In this document: piece by piece, positions 1-11,479 of the stretch
How positions within the stretch are numbered: the stretch's first letter is position 1
Layout of the letters: each line of letters opens with the position of its first letter
Origin: Panulirus ornatus
Taxonomy: Eukaryota; Arthropoda; Malacostraca; Decapoda; Palinuridae
Direction of reading: 5' to 3'
NCBI RefSeq assembly: GCF_036320965.1
Contig: NC_092225.1
Coordinates: 61,119,108 to 61,183,107 of the forward strand
DNA length: 64,000 bases
The notes under the pieces: model-generated
What the model saw: only the letters and a program-made list of their open reading frames with translations
Told to the model about the DNA's origin: nothing
Database searches by the model: none
Translations under genes and position numbers: made by a program

Positions 1-92
1 ACACGTGGTCAAGTGCAGCTGGGTAATTGGCGGGCGTCTGACCCAGTCGAGGTGTTTTGCATAACGCCAGATGGTGGTTTAGAGCAAGTTAG

Positions 93-231
<139 letters not shown>

Positions 232-950
232 GTTGGGTGGTTTCAAGGTTGGCTTGGAATAAAGAGGCGAAGGCTGCTTTGTGAACGTTTAGGCTGACTG
301 CTAATGTAGGTCAGGATAGTTCAGATCAGTTTGTGGGTTAAAAGTTGGTTGCTGGAGTGGGATCGATCCTGACGTGGGCTTTGGTTAAGGATGGTATTAC
401 GTGGTGAAGGTAGATGGATGTGCACGGTCAGCAGGGCTGCCTTGGTAATGAAGTGTCTTTGAGGATTAACACTTAGGGATGCTGGAGAACTTGAGTTTGA
501 TTCAGGGGTGAGTTAACTATGAAGTAAGTTTTGATCGGCGACTGAAGTTGATAGTAGGAGGAGTGAGTCTGGTTGGGTCTTATGGATCACAATTTCGACA
601 GACAGTGATGCTTAGCTAGTAAGTCAACCTAATCTGTGGCAAAGATAGAATTAGATAAGATTAGTGCGCAAGACACTGTTGGGTAGCAGTGTATGGGTGA
701 GCTGCTATGGTGAACGTCAAGTCCAACTGAAAGAAGTGAGGCTGTTACTATGAGGAATGAGGATATGGATGAGGTAAGCATACCGTGATGGAAGAAGGAT
801 GAACTGGTGGTGAAGTTTGGCTGTAGAGTAGTATTAAGGTTATGAGAGAGGATGGAGTAGTTATGCCAGTGGTTGGGAGAATTACATTACAGTCTTGTTT
901 ATATAGCTTTCATATGATGAACATAGGAATATATCATTGTGGACTATTAT
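232..950. other. Unassigned G-rich DNA
   Basis: No gene, RNA or repeat family recognised. The plus strand is rich in G and in stop codons. Confidence 0.6.
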
Positions 951-1050
951 CATTAACCATTATCATCATTATTATCATTATTATTATTGTTATTTTCATT
1001 ATCATCATTATTATCATTTTCATTATTATCATTATATCATTATCATTAAA
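951..1050. repeat. (ATT/ATC)n trinucleotide array
   Basis: An imperfect run of ATT and ATC triplets about 100 bp long. Similar arrays occur at 2.03, 24.2, 25.4 and 44.1 kb. Confidence 0.95.
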
Positions 1051-1194
1051 GGCTACACAAACCTTCGGTTTCTCCGTCCAGAGCATAGCTTCTGCAGGGT
1101 AACTGAATACAGCTCACAATTTGATTCGTGTAAAAGTTGCTGTGAAACTAATTTGTATTTCCAAGCAATAATTAAGGTCTGGAAAAACATAGTT

Positions 1195-1690
1195 TTAAGG
1201 GTCCTCTTCCTCCGTCTTTCCGTTTGTCAGTCAGTCTGTCCTTCTGTCCGTTTGTTCGTGTGACCGTCCATTATTTAGCTTTTCCAGGCTACCTACAAAA
1301 CCCATCGTCCTATTCCATTCAAACGTGGTACGAAGATGATTAAGACAAAAACAAAGAGTGCTCTGATTTTGGGGTCAATAAGACGAAGGTTAAGGCGACT
1401 GGAGCGTTTTCAGTTGGCCCTAGAGGTGATTTGGTGTCTGCACAATGATCCGAAATCTACACGATTGATTCACCTTATGAGGTCAAGAGATTTAGAAGGT
1501 CAAGGTCACCCCTACTCATGCAGATGATTTCACTGCCGCATAGTAACTACGAATCAGAGGGTAAGGTCACTACTGCACCTATAAATCAACTTCTCTTCTG
1601 TCGAATGGGTCTCCGTGGAGATACAGGAGATTTCTATCGATTTTGAGGTCTCCTGGTCAAAAGTCAAGGTCATTGCATTGCCTCACTTGT
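1195..1690. repeat. Candidate dispersed repeat with GGTCAAGGTCA motifs
   Basis: A CTGT/CCGT-rich stretch (1205-1270) is followed by a non-coding block holding several AAGGTCA half-sites (near 1497, 1560 and 1668). From memory, this layout resembles dispersed repeats of unknown class in other invertebrate genomes. There is only one copy here, so membership of a repeat family is inference. Confidence 0.3.
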
Positions 1691-2034
1691 AGATAACTTA
1701 GTTTCCGCACAATGACTTCAGTCATAACAGGTGCAGTGCATAAAGATTTTCGGACATGCATTACGCTTAGGGTAAGGACAGTATATATTTATTTTTTGGA
1801 TTCCAAAGGAGATGATATACACTCTCGGCAAAGTAACTCAAGCTCTTCTTATCGGATCACAATAAGACTTCCAATCGTCAAGGAATTTAATGGTTAAACT
1901 GTTACACGTTTGTAGATTATCTTGTGAATTGAATTTCTTTTTTTTTTTTTTTAGAATATCATAAATCGGCGTTTTCCTCACACAATTCGCAGGGCTTTTA
2001 GTGATAGCTGCCTATCTTCAAGAATGTTTACAAT

Positions 2035-2392
2035 AACGATGATAATAATACTAATGATAATAATGATAATAATGATAATAATGATAATGGTAATAATAAT
2101 GATAATAAATGATGATACAGATAATTATAATAATGATGATGATGATAATAATAATGGTAATTATAATAATAATGATAATGATAATAATAATAATAATAGT
2201 GATAATGATAATAGTAATAACAATAATAAAGATAATGATAATGATTACAATGATAATAATATAAGAATGCTAATAGTAATGATGATATCAATGATAATAG
2301 TAATGATGATGATAATATCTATGATAATAATAATAATAATAATGATAATAATGATAATAACGATGATGATGATAATAATAATTTTGCTTCCC
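2035..2392. repeat. (AAT/GAT)n trinucleotide array, about 360 bp
   Basis: An imperfect array of AAT and GAT triplets. Frames on both strands stay open simply because of the triplet period (runs of N/D or I/M on plus, Y/H on minus). Confidence 0.97.
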
Positions 2393-2489
2393 ATTATATT
2401 TTCATGATGATGTTCAGGAATCGTGATCCGCTCTATGTGTGTGTTATCTGTGTTTAAGTTTATCAGTTATGATGTATCAGTTCAGTTTT

Positions 2490-2490
<1 letters not shown>

Positions 2491-2552
<62 letters not shown>
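2491..2552. repeat. (GA)n microsatellite
   Basis: A near-perfect GA dinucleotide run of about 60 bp. Confidence 0.98.
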
Positions 2553-2554
<2 letters not shown>

Positions 2555-3764
2555 TTCACGTTCACCTCCACATTCATATAGACCCTTCTAATTGTTGTTC
2601 ACGGGGGGGTTACCATGTAAGATACCCTGCTTTGTCATCTGGTAACCCCATCTTTCATACCACCATACCCCATCCTCGTCTTCCTCCTCTCCTCCTCCTC
2701 CTCCTGTCGTTTGTGAGGAGCCTCCACAAATCATTACCCGCCATTGTTGAGTGTGGCCCCGGCACATGGAGAGGACACACACAACCTCTCAAAATGGAAT
2801 ACGAGCATGACCCGACCAGGAAATAAAAGGGGGAGTACCCCTCCTGTATAAAGCCTTACAGGACAAGAGACTTATTGACACGAAAGCGCCACTGGGATAA
2901 GAAAAAAGAAAGAAAATAGAATAAGACGAGACTGGGAGAGACATTAAATAAAACAGATGTATGAACGCAAGTGTCTCACCGAGACACAGTGCATACCCGT
3001 TCCTTATTGTCTCAAAATCCAATATAGACTGTACCTCACTAAGCGGGATCTACTCGGATAAGACTTTCACTATCAAAAGTAATATTCATCTCGAACAAGT
3101 CACGTAGAGAAAAGGAGAAATAAGACGCTGTCAGAACTCTGAAAAAAAGGAAACCTTTTTGGTCCAAACATTCACTTAGTAAAGATGCTGACGTAGATCC
3201 TCAATGATAACAATACAAGGAAGTGAATCAACAGAGACAAACGTCCCACTTCGGTAACACGCCGTCTGTGACGGCGCCCCATCATCACAAAACTCCACCA
3301 CGACAACACTGCAGTATTACAGGACCAAAACAGGATAAGACTTCGCTTGGATAAAAATCAGATTAGAAATTATACAAAGATAGAAGCCTAGACCGGGTGG
3401 GGTGGGGGATGGGGGATTGAGGGAGGAGGGATTAAGCCACCTGCACAAGACGAAATTGTGACAAATCCACTTTGACGAAGGTCTCGACAGGAACAAAAGC
3501 TTAAACCTCTTTATGAGGTAAATCCTCTTCGTCTTTTTCCCCTCTTGGGTACATCATTCAGATCTAGATGACGCGAGCAGATACTGACCCAATGTTTCCA
3601 TCGTGGATGCAGGACAACACCTCTATCGAGCAGGCTGAATTCCAGAGGAATATCCAAGAGTATGTCACTAAGGCCTTTGTTGACGTAGGTGAAGCGTGAG
3701 GCCTCTGAAGTTTTTAACATGATTAGGACTCATAAGTGGATCTTGAAACCATCTGTGATTGATT
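2553..3764. other. Unassigned DNA
   Basis: No gene recognised. It holds a short CTC/TCC-rich patch near 2672-2705 and a G-rich run near 3396-3430. Open frames of 60-80 codons here have no recognisable domain. Confidence 0.55.
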
Positions 3765-4145
3765 TGGAGACGACTTTGTAAGCGGAACTTAAGACGCTAC
3801 AGATCTGATTTGGCGAGAGCTTGAGGTTCATGATGTCCGACTTGGAGAGAGCTTCATAAGTGGAGCTTTAAGTCTTTTAGTGTCTGACTTAGCGAGAGCT
3901 TTATGCGGGGACTTTAAACCCATAGCGTCTGACTTGGCGAAAGAGAACTTTATAAGTGGAACTTTAGACTCATTGTGTGTGACTAGAGCTTTATAAGTGA
4001 AACATTAGACTCCTCATGCCTCACTTGGCGAGAACTTTATAAGTGGAACATTAGACTTGAATGTCTGACTTAACGAGAGCTTCATAAGTGGAACTTTAGA
4101 CTCCTAATGTTGGACTTGGTGGAGATAGTATAAGTGAAGCTTGAG
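3765..4145. repeat. Diverged minisatellite, period about 47 bp
   Basis: About eight degenerate units share the pattern TCTGACTTGGCGAGAGCTTT, then ATAAGTGGAACTTTAGACTC. Units are 44-58 bp with indels, so the array is old and non-coding. Confidence 0.85.
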
Positions 4146-4791
4146 ATCAACGATACACGAGGGCGTTTACCCTGTGCTCATGAGAGGTGGATAGAGACCC
4201 ATGATAATGTAAGATGAAGATAGTACCATAATATATCAGGTCATATGTTCATAAGAGAAGGCGAAAACCCATGATGGGTAAAGTTTCCGAGGAGTACTTT
4301 AATTTGGCCATATCTTTTTCTGAGTGTACTCAAAGTCATTCAATTTTAATGGCATGGGAAGAATGTACAGTCTCTGTATTGTGTTCAAATGAGTGATAAT
4401 GGCTGGGTACAATGCATGGGAAAAAGTGGTATAGACAACATGATCACACACTGATATATTTTCATTACGAACTTATTGACGAGATACCCTAAAGAGAAGG
4501 GCTAGGTAGCTATATATGAAATGTCTTTTAGTAAAAGATATTTAGCACTTTAAAGTAATTCGTAAGGGATAGCCAGGGAAAAGATGCCCAAGTGATTCTC
4601 GTAACTGATACAACAACAGTTTGTGACTGTAGCTTTTCGCAAATAGTACCAAGAAAAATGTTATATACAAGAATAACGAGAGAGTTGAAATTTCATGCTA
4701 TAGTTTCATAACTAAAGGTTAATAGTTCCAACATATTGGATGTATAATACATACGTATACATATCTTAGCTGGGCATGACTGATGTCACGT
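4146..4791. other. Unassigned A/T-rich DNA
   Basis: No gene or repeat family recognised. Confidence 0.55.
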
Positions 4792-5012
4792 GTCTACTGT
4801 CATCCTTGTCAACCTGTATATTGATATTGTTGCATTTCTGTCCACTGTTATCTTTGCCTACCTGTCCACAGTCAACTTTGCCAACCTATCCCTTGTCCAT
4901 CCTGTTCACTGTCATCCCTACGTACCTGTCCACCGTCATCCTTGTAAGCTTATCTTCTTTCATCTTTGCCTATCTATTCACTGCCATCCTTGCCAACCTG
5001 TCCAGTGCCATC
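4792..5012. repeat. Minisatellite, period 24 bp
   Basis: Around nine units begin GTCCACNGTCATCCTTGCCA and end in an ACCT-like tetranucleotide. Because 24 is a multiple of three, two plus frames stay open through the array (8-residue periods such as LSTVIFAY). I treat these as artefacts of the repeat. Confidence 0.85.
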
Positions 5013-5317
5013 AACCTCCTTAATCCCAGGTCGCGTAAGAAGTATAGCCTCCTGCCTTTGGCACAAGTTATCCCCCATGACCCGGATGAGGGTCCTTTCG
5101 TTAGCTAGGCCCTCTCTGTGATTTATGAGTAAATTTGGTTAATTTCGTCGGTGGAAAGTCTATTAGCTAAGTCACAGAGCGATAGGGATATTGTGATCTT
5201 AAGCTTTACACGAAACACAGCTCATTTCGCGCCTGCTACCCCTTTCCCGTCTTAAAGCAGGGAGAAATACATGCTTGGCTCCTATTCCTATTCCTACTGT
5301 TATAAAGGAATGATACG

Positions 5318-5420
5318 AGAAGGGTGTATTTCCAGCCCGCTGCTCCCCCGCGTCCCGTGGTCGCCTTCGACGAAACACACGTACGTGGGGGAGCGGTCAT
5401 TCTCCCGTGTCCATGAAGAT
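5318..5420 (-). mobile_element. Old Fam2 fragment (non-autonomous element, 5' half)
   Basis: The stretch TTTCCAGC ... TCGCCTTCGACGAAACACAC ... TACGTGGG ... ATTCTCCC follows the same order of blocks as the intact Fam2 copies at 17.85 and 60.14 kb, with many substitutions. Only the part far from the shared LINE tail is kept. Strand is given with the tail as the 3' end. Confidence 0.55.
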
Positions 5421-5715
5421 AATAAACCAAGACATTGCTGTAATAGGCATGACAGTGTTTGTCACAGATATAGACAACCGGAAAGGTATATTTTTCTTAT
5501 TTGATAAAAGTGAGTGAAAAGTCTTCCGGGAAGACTGATTAACTACGGCCGTTTTAGTGTCTGGAGGAATCGATGAAGGAAGAGACGTTGCTAATGCGTT
5601 AGTTATGAGATGCTGTTTTTGACACTGAATGAATCTACACGTAAACTGACGGTAGAATTATCTGTAGGCAAACCACACCACAGACACCTAAGTTTACCGA
5701 ACGAAGATTTATTTC
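5421..5715. other. Unassigned DNA
   Basis: Nothing recognised between the Fam2 fragment and the first LINE tail. Confidence 0.5.
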
Positions 5716-6046
5716 TATTATTTTTTATAATACTTAGTTGCTGTCTCCCGGGTTAGCGTGGTAGCGCAAGAGAACAGACAAAAGAATGGCCCAACCCACC
5801 CACATACACATGTATATTACTATAAACGCTCACACACGTACATATACATACCTATAATATCAACGTATACATCATATACATCCACAGACATATACATATA
5901 TACACATGAACATATTCATACTTGCTGCCTTCATCCATTCACGTCGTCACCCCGCCACACATGAAATGTCACCCCCCTCCTTCCGCGCGCGCGCGAGGTA
6001 GTGCTAGGAAAAGACAACAAAGGCCACATTCGTTCACACTCAGTCT

Positions 6047-6844
6047 CTAGCTGTCGTGTGTAATGCACTGAAACCAAAGCTCCCTTTCCACATCCAGGCC
6101 CCACAAAACTTTCCATGGTTTACCCCAGACGCTCCACATGCCCTGTTTCAATCCATTTACAGCACGTCGACCCATGTATACCACATCGTTCCAATTCGCT
6201 CTATTCCTTGCACGCCTTTCACCCTCCTGCATGTTCAGGCCTCGATCGCTCAAAATCTTTTTCACTCCATCCTTCCACCTCCTATTTGGTCTCCCACCTC
6301 TCCTCGTTCCCTTCACCTCTGACACATATATCCTCTTTGTCAGTCTTTCCTCACTTATTCTCTCCATGTGACCAAACCATTTCAACACACCCTCTTCTGC
6401 TCTCTCAAACACACTCTTTCTATTACCACACATCTCTCTTACCCTTTCATTACTTATTCGATCAAACCACCTCACACCACGTATTGTCCAAAAACATTTC
6501 ATTTCCAGCACATCCACCCTCCTCCTCACAACTCTGTCTATAGCCCACGCCTCGCAACCATATAACATTGTTGGATCCACAAAACCTTCAAAGATACCCA
6601 TTTTTGTTCTCCGAGATAACGTTCTTACCTTCCTCACATTCCTTAACGCTCCCAGAACCTTCGCTTCCTCCCCCACCCTGTGATTCACTTCCACTTCCAT
6701 GGTTCCATCCGCTGCCAAATCCACTCCAAGATATCTAAAACACTTCACTTCCTCCAGTTCTTCTCCATTCAAACTTAACTCCCAATTTACTTGTCCCTCA
6801 TCTCTACTGAACCTAAAAACCTTGCTCATATTTACATTTACCAA
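6047..6844 (-). pseudogene. LINE RT C-terminal domain fragment (copy A)
   Basis: A 265-codon open frame in the dead LINE copy. It starts at an internal Met just after the FADD catalytic block, so it has no RT active site of its own. Visible blocks in order are VKCFRYLGVDLAADG (about residues 33-47), MLYGCEAWAIDRVVRRRVDVLEMKC (about 92-116), VLKWFGHMERISEERLTKRIYV (about 152-173) and GRPNRRWKDGVKKILSDRGL (about 182-201). This layout is typical of the region after the RT thumb in several non-LTR clades. It reads through a position that is TGA in copies B, E, G and H (TGG here), giving about 29 extra residues ending in ITHDS. Confidence 0.8.
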
Positions 6845-6986
6845 ACTCAGTCACCAACTTCTGCAGTTTTTCACTCGAATCAGCCACCAGTGCTGTATCA
6901 TCAACGAACGACAGCTGACTCATTTTCCGCGCCCTCTCATCCACAACAAAAATGCATACTGGCCCGTATCTCCAAAACTCTTGCAT

Positions 6987-7170
6987 TCACCTCACTAACA
7001 ACCCATCCATAAACAAATTAAACAACCATGGAGACATCACTTTCCCCTGCCGCAAATTGACATTCACTGGGAAGCAATTACTTTCCTCTCTTCTTACTCG
7101 TACACATGCCTTACATCCTTGATAAAAACTTTTCACTGCTTCTAGCAGCTTACCTCCCACACCTGATACT
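6987..7170 (-). pseudogene. LINE RT motif B fragment (copy A)
   Basis: The minus-strand frame reads GVGGKLLEAVKSFYQGCKAC, then NVNLRQGKVMSPWLFNLFMDG. The block RQGxxMSPWLF corresponds to RT motif B; copy D has GCV where this copy has GKV. The frame is separated from the next LINE fragment by a deletion near 6840. The open frame continues upstream to 7331 in unrelated sequence. Confidence 0.8.
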
Positions 7171-7374
7171 CTTATACTCCCAGTAATGTTAGCGCACGAG
7201 GAAATAATTTCATCTGCGCTAACAGACGAATGAAGGATATGATATACTTTGGTATATAGGATCATGATAATCTCATCTTCCCAAGCTTTCACGATTATTA
7301 ATCTAAGATAGTTTTCAAAGATTTTGACCACTTCAGCACAACAGCAAGACCCCCGACAGTATAACAGTCTGGCC

Positions 7375-7495
7375 TTGCTTTTGACCCTTGAGTGTCAGGC
7401 TAAAGGTCAGCTTATCATACCCAAGGAGTCATATCGTCATGTTCAAGGAGTTGCGTTCAAGGGTCGTAAGCAACGTCGCACTCAAAGAGTTAAAG
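7375..7495. repeat. Dispersed 21-bp minisatellite remnants
   Basis: Degenerate pieces such as CAAGGGTCGTAAGCAACGTC and CATGTTCAAGGAGTTGCGTT resemble the 21-bp units seen clearly at 51.7 kb. Only a few diverged units are present. Confidence 0.5.
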
Positions 7496-7499
7496 AACT

Positions 7500-7945
7500 T
7501 TGTCTTTACTACCTCCACTTATCTTTAACCCTTCCCTTCTATCCCACTCTGGTCAGACCTCATTTCGAGCTCTGGCTTCAGTATTGGTTACCAGATAAAT
7601 CAGACATGAAGAAAAACTAGAACGTATACATAAAAGAGCAACAAAACTACTTCCGTCGCTCACAAATAAGTCCGAGTAAGGGAGAGTCAGACATCAAGAT
7701 ATCAGAAATTAGTCTTGAATACGCTAAATAATTTCGATAACATAACACACGGATTTCATCACATCCATTGGAAATTAAAGGACTAGAAGTTCGTATGAAG
7801 CTGAGGTGAAAGAGATGCAACGATAACGTGGGCAAAAAGCTTTTCCAATTGTAGAGTTGTAGGACAGTGGAATACACAACCAACAGGTGTTGTCAGAACA
7901 AAGACTGGCAATGCTTTTTCAGCATACTTGGCTTCCTGAGTGCTG
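7500..7945 (+). mobile_element. CR1-like LINE, degenerate RT C-terminus
   Basis: Conceptual translation gives LVRPHFELWLQYWLPDKSDM, then after a frameshift ERIHKRATKLLPSLTNKSE, and later RVVGQWNTQP. This matches the pattern of CR1-type LINE C-termini: LVRPxxEYxxQxWxP, then ERxxxRATKxxPxLxNKxY, then NRVVxxWNxLP. Multiple stops and frameshifts show it is old. A related piece lies at 35.0-35.4 kb on the other strand. Confidence 0.8.
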
Positions 7946-8655
7946 TGGGAGAGGCCAAGCAAAACAGAGTCAGGTGGGTAAGGTAAGGTTATTACATCTC
8001 GATAAACACTTCATTGATATCAATCATCAGTGAAGTAAAATCATTCAAGAAAGATGATAGCATTTTGAAATCTTTTTGGTCACTTAATTCCAATTTCTTT
8101 TATTTTTCCTTCCGAATTGAGTCTCTTCCCTGTAGTATCCTGCTTCAGCAACCGATTCGGTTACCATTGTTTTTTATAAATCTTATTTTCCACGTCAGTA
8201 TACTCCATTTCCTTCCGTGTTCTCCTTCTTCGCTTTCTCCTGCTGTGTCCGACTGTGTAGTGGGCGGGAACGTGCCATCAGCTTTTACTCTTCTAGATCT
8301 AATTCAAATTAAGATAAGGAATTCAGGATACTCTTTCTTTCCTCCAACAGGTAACCTCGTCAAGCACCATCAGGTCTCGTGGTGTCTGTCCTCCCCACGT
8401 ACTCCAGCCTCCTACTGTCCTTATTCACTCGTATCGTGGTAGAAATACGTTTATTTCATATCATTTCTTCTTCCGTCTTTCACTGCACATATCTCTGTTT
8501 CATTCAGTTCCTATCGCCTGTTTTGTAGGTCGTCCCCAACTCCTTTGTTCCTCTTTAACCAAACAACCACTAGAAGTCATGTATTCCATTTCTTCTCCTT
8601 TTTTCGTTGATAACCCTTCTCCATACCCCTCTTTCTCTTCCTCATCCCTTTCTCC

Positions 8656-8659
<4 letters not shown>
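7946..8659. other. Unassigned pyrimidine-rich DNA
   Basis: No gene recognised. Composition leans to T and C, merging into the CT array at 8660. Confidence 0.5.

Positions 8660-8738
<79 letters not shown>
8660..8738. repeat. (CT)n microsatellite
   Basis: A near-perfect CT run of about 78 bp. Frames over it read SLSLSL. Confidence 0.98.
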
Positions 8739-9198
8739 TCAGCTATGCCTCTCCACCTGGATCACAAATCACGGGTCGGCTGGGCGGCTGGGCGGCGGTA
8801 TACAAGTGTCGGCCGCGTCCTGTTTAAGCCCCTAATGACCTCCAAGATTTATAACATTATCATACATTGTTGCCTGATGAGGAGCAACGCCGCCCCAGAC
8901 ACCTTTGTGGCCCGGGATATTTACGAGGGTCGGACCAGCCTCCCTTTTCGACCCGTCCCGTCAACCCCCCTCCCCCTTCATGGACAAAACTTTCTCTTAT
9001 TTTTTCTGTTTCTTTTCGTTGCCCCTTTTGGTCCGGACGAGGACTTAGGCGTCCGGTCCTCTGACGTAGTCGTCCTCTGTCTTTAGATATAACGACACAC
9101 TGAATACGACTACGTGACGACCCTCGAGCATTGCGGTACGACGCTTTGCTTCCAGTGGCCTGCCCTTTGACCCGACCCTTGGGGGTTAGGTAGAAAGT
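8739..9198. other. Unassigned, locally G/C-rich DNA
   Basis: The stretch 8760-8830 is G/C-rich with repeated GGGCGGCTGG. No gene or RNA recognised. Confidence 0.5.
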
Positions 9199-9262
9199 CG
9201 TGTCAACATACTCGAAGGTCGTACATCTCGTCCTCATGGGTCGTACCATCGTGTTTAAGGGA
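9199..9262. repeat. Dispersed 21-bp minisatellite remnants
   Basis: Three units read ACTCGAAGGTCGTAC, CCTCATGGGTCGTACC and GTGTTTAAGGG, related to the array at 51.7 kb. Confidence 0.6.
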
Positions 9263-9574
9263 TTAATAAACAACATTCACTCATATTCAGTTGTGTTTTT
9301 TTTTCTAGGGTTGCTTTCCGGCAGATCACATTCTCACCTGGTTTTAATCTCGTTCATGTTGAGTTGTAAGTCACTTCGCAGACGTCCTCGTCTGCCACAG
9401 TTGTTGTTTGTCTAAATAATTAAATTTCTCTGCTGTTGGGCAATTCATAGTATTGATTTGCATCTCATTTCCTACCTATTTCTGCTTTTGATATCTGACG
9501 ACTAGAGAGAATTGTTTTTAAATGTCAGCTGAGACGGCATGGGTAACTGAGACACTAATCAAGGCCATTCCATA
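9263..9574. other. Unassigned T-rich DNA
   Basis: Nothing recognised up to the TA array. Confidence 0.5.
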
Positions 9575-9588
9575 TATGTATATGTATA

Positions 9589-9660
<72 letters not shown>
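9575..9660. repeat. (TA)n microsatellite next to a LINE tail
   Basis: About 85 bp of alternating TA. It lies on the 3' side of the minus-strand LINE copy B, as expected for an expanded LINE tail. Confidence 0.97.
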
Positions 9661-9662
<2 letters not shown>

Positions 9663-10238
9663 TTTATTTATTCATCTTATAGATTCATTATACATAATCG
9701 CTGTTTCTCGCGTCAGTGAGGTACGCCAGGAAGCAGACGAAACTGGCTCATCGACTCATATACACATATAAACGCTCACATACACACATATACATACATG
9801 TACATATCAGCATATACATACATATACATACACATACGCAGACTTTACATACATGCACATGTACATATTCATAATTGTTTGCCTTCATCCATTGCTGTCG
9901 CAGCCCCGCTCCACAAAAAAAAAAAACAGCATCGTTATCCCCTGCTTCAGCGAGGTAGCGCCAGGAAAACAGACAAAAAGGCCACATTCGATCACACTTA
10001 GTCTCTAGCTGTCATGTGTAATGCACTGAAACCACAGCTCCCTATCCACATCCAGGCCCCACAGACCTTTCCATGTTTACCCCAGGCGCTTCACTTGCCT
10101 TGGTTCAGTCCATTGACAGCACGTTGACCCCGGTATACCACATCGTTCCAATTCACTCTATCCCTTGCACGCCTCTCACCCTCCTTATGTTCATACCCCG
10201 ATCGCTCAAAATCTTTTTCACTCCATCCTTCCACCTCC
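9661..10238 (-). mobile_element. LINE-1fam copy B: 3' portion
   Basis: On the minus strand this holds the last coding part (GVKKIL region), the 3'UTR and the tail (diverged; CGCTGTTTCTCGCGTCAGTG on plus near 9701). The 5' end stops abruptly at 10238, exactly where tRNA-SINE sequence begins. The family's GGCATGTGA stop region reads GGCAAGTGA here. Confidence 0.85.
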
Positions 10239-10390
10239 AGGTACCCATTTTACCAACCAGCCCCTAGGGGTGGATGAACAGCTGGGTTGACTTTGGAAGG
10301 ACTGCCACTATCAGGATTCGAACCTATGCGATCGACCCTAGGCGGCCTGTGAATATGTCAGGAACGCTAACCACTACACCACGGGAGTCC
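10239..10390 (-). mobile_element. tRNA-derived SINE fused 5' of LINE copy B
   Basis: Read on the minus strand from 10390, it starts GGACTCCCGTGGTGTAGTGG, which contains an A-box-like TGGTGTAGTGGTTAGC (10366-10381). A consensus B box, GGTTCGAATCC, follows at 10314-10324. AGTCC at 10299-10303 can pair with the initial GGACT, like an acceptor stem. A non-tRNA core of about 60 bp follows, ending GGTACCTG. There is no A-rich tail; the LINE body begins at once. The B box strongly supports RNA polymerase III ancestry. Confidence 0.8.
10299..10390 (-). promoter_or_regulatory. tRNA-like head with internal Pol III A and B boxes
   Basis: The A-box-like motif (10366-10381) and B box (10314-10324) are about 42 bp apart, wider than the usual 30-35 bp of most tRNAs. 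The insert between them fits an intron-like or expanded anticodon region. I see no normal anticodon arm, so this is a SINE promoter and not a working tRNA gene. Confidence 0.6.
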
Positions 10391-11059
10391 AAGAGCTTCA
10401 TCTCCACAGACCGAAACGCTTTTGGATTCTATATCAATTATAGATTGAAATTTCGTACAGCTAGAGGCGTTGCTTCATATGGCTCTTTAACTTCTTCATC
10501 GGTGAGTATATCTATTCAGAAACACTCCCAGCTTTCACTTCTAACGCAACCTTACCTACTTTTCTTCAGTATCACTCTCTCTTACTTCCTCACTTTCGTG
10601 CTTCCATCTGGGCTTTTCGTTCTGAAATTTCTCTTTGCTATATCGTCTCCTCCTGTCTTCTCTTGTTCCCCAAGGAGTCCTCTCTTTCCATTTTCTCCTC
10701 TTTTCCCCTCTCTTCTGCTGCTGCTTTACGCCCTCTTCTTCTCTTAACTCTCTTCCTCCTTATATTTTCCTCTCATCCTAAATGACTCCTTCTCTCTCCT
10801 GACTACAGCCCTGACGCGTCTCTCCCTCCTAGGGTATTTATGGGCTGTGATATTCCTTTGATATCACGCGTGAGAAGGAACACCTACAATGGCCCAGAAT
10901 TTATAGCATTATTAAGGTTCTTCGGCTTGTTGGCTGCTGGTAGGCCTCCTGCGATCGAGCCGCCCACGGCTGGCATAAAGGAACACAGGCCTAGGAGGTC
11001 TATACGACAGATAGTACGGACAACAATGTATTGAATAGCAGATGAGGTACTGGAGAAAC
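10391..11059. other. Unassigned pyrimidine-rich DNA
   Basis: No gene recognised. 10520-10800 is rich in TCTTC/CTCCT on plus. Confidence 0.5.
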
Positions 11060-11067
11060 ACACACAC

Positions 11068-11146
<79 letters not shown>

Positions 11147-11170
11147 TACAGACAAACAAACAAACAAACA
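11060..11170. repeat. (CA)n microsatellite with a short (CAAA)n end
   Basis: About 90 bp of CA repeats with a few TA and GC interruptions, followed by AAAC tetranucleotides (11153-11172). Confidence 0.97.
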
Positions 11171-11224
11171 AACAGACTACCTGGCTGTGTACATTGCATT
11201 ATATGTATATATATTCATATATTT

Positions 11225-11440
11225 ATTTATCATACTTTGTCGCTGTCTCCCGCGTTAGCGAGGTAGCGCAAGGAAACAGATGAAAGAATGGCCCAACCCA
11301 CTCACATACACATGTATATACATACACGTCCACACACACACACATATACATATATGTATATATATGTATACACATATATACATACATAGACATATACACA
11401 TATACACATGTACATAATTCATACTTGCTGCTTTTATTCA
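11225..11440 (-). mobile_element. LINE-1fam 3'UTR fragment in inverted orientation
   Basis: The plus strand reads TACTTTGTCGCTGTCTCCCG, CGTTAGCGAGGTAGCGCAAG, then the CA/TA-rich UTR and TTCATACTTGCTGCTTTTAT: the reverse complement of the LINE 3'UTR and tail. It stops at 11440, where a plus-strand LINE body starts without any spacer, giving a head-to-head junction. Confidence 0.9.
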
Positions 11441-11479
11441 TGTGTACGAGTGGGAAGAGAGGAAAGTGATTAGTTCTCA

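Larger units (their letters stand above)
5716..7185 (-). mobile_element. LINE-1fam copy A: 5'-truncated APE-type LINE
   Basis: Reading the minus strand, this copy enters the reverse transcriptase at GVGGKLLEAVKSF, continues through the C-terminal domain, ends its protein at ELWFQCITHDS, then has a 3'UTR with a CA/TA-rich middle and the family tail (CGCTACC ... GACAGC) at 5716-5780. The 5' end is lost near 7185, where similarity to the copy at 36.7 kb stops. The copy lacks the endonuclease and RT motif A, and about 23 bp are missing near 6840, which breaks the frame. Retroelement identity is firm; the exact clade (RTE-like is my guess) is not. Confidence 0.9.

Noticed and set aside
5565..6600. 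Plus-strand frames of 88-142 codons (Ser/His/Pro-rich) around 6.1-6.5 kb
   Set aside because: They are antisense shadows of the minus-strand LINE C-terminal domain; the same antisense frames recur at 12.0, 25.1, 46.9, 55.6 and 58.4 kb.
10299..10390. Functional tRNA gene on the minus strand
   Set aside because: A- and B-box motifs are present, but no standard anticodon arm is seen, box spacing is long, and SINE core sequence follows directly.
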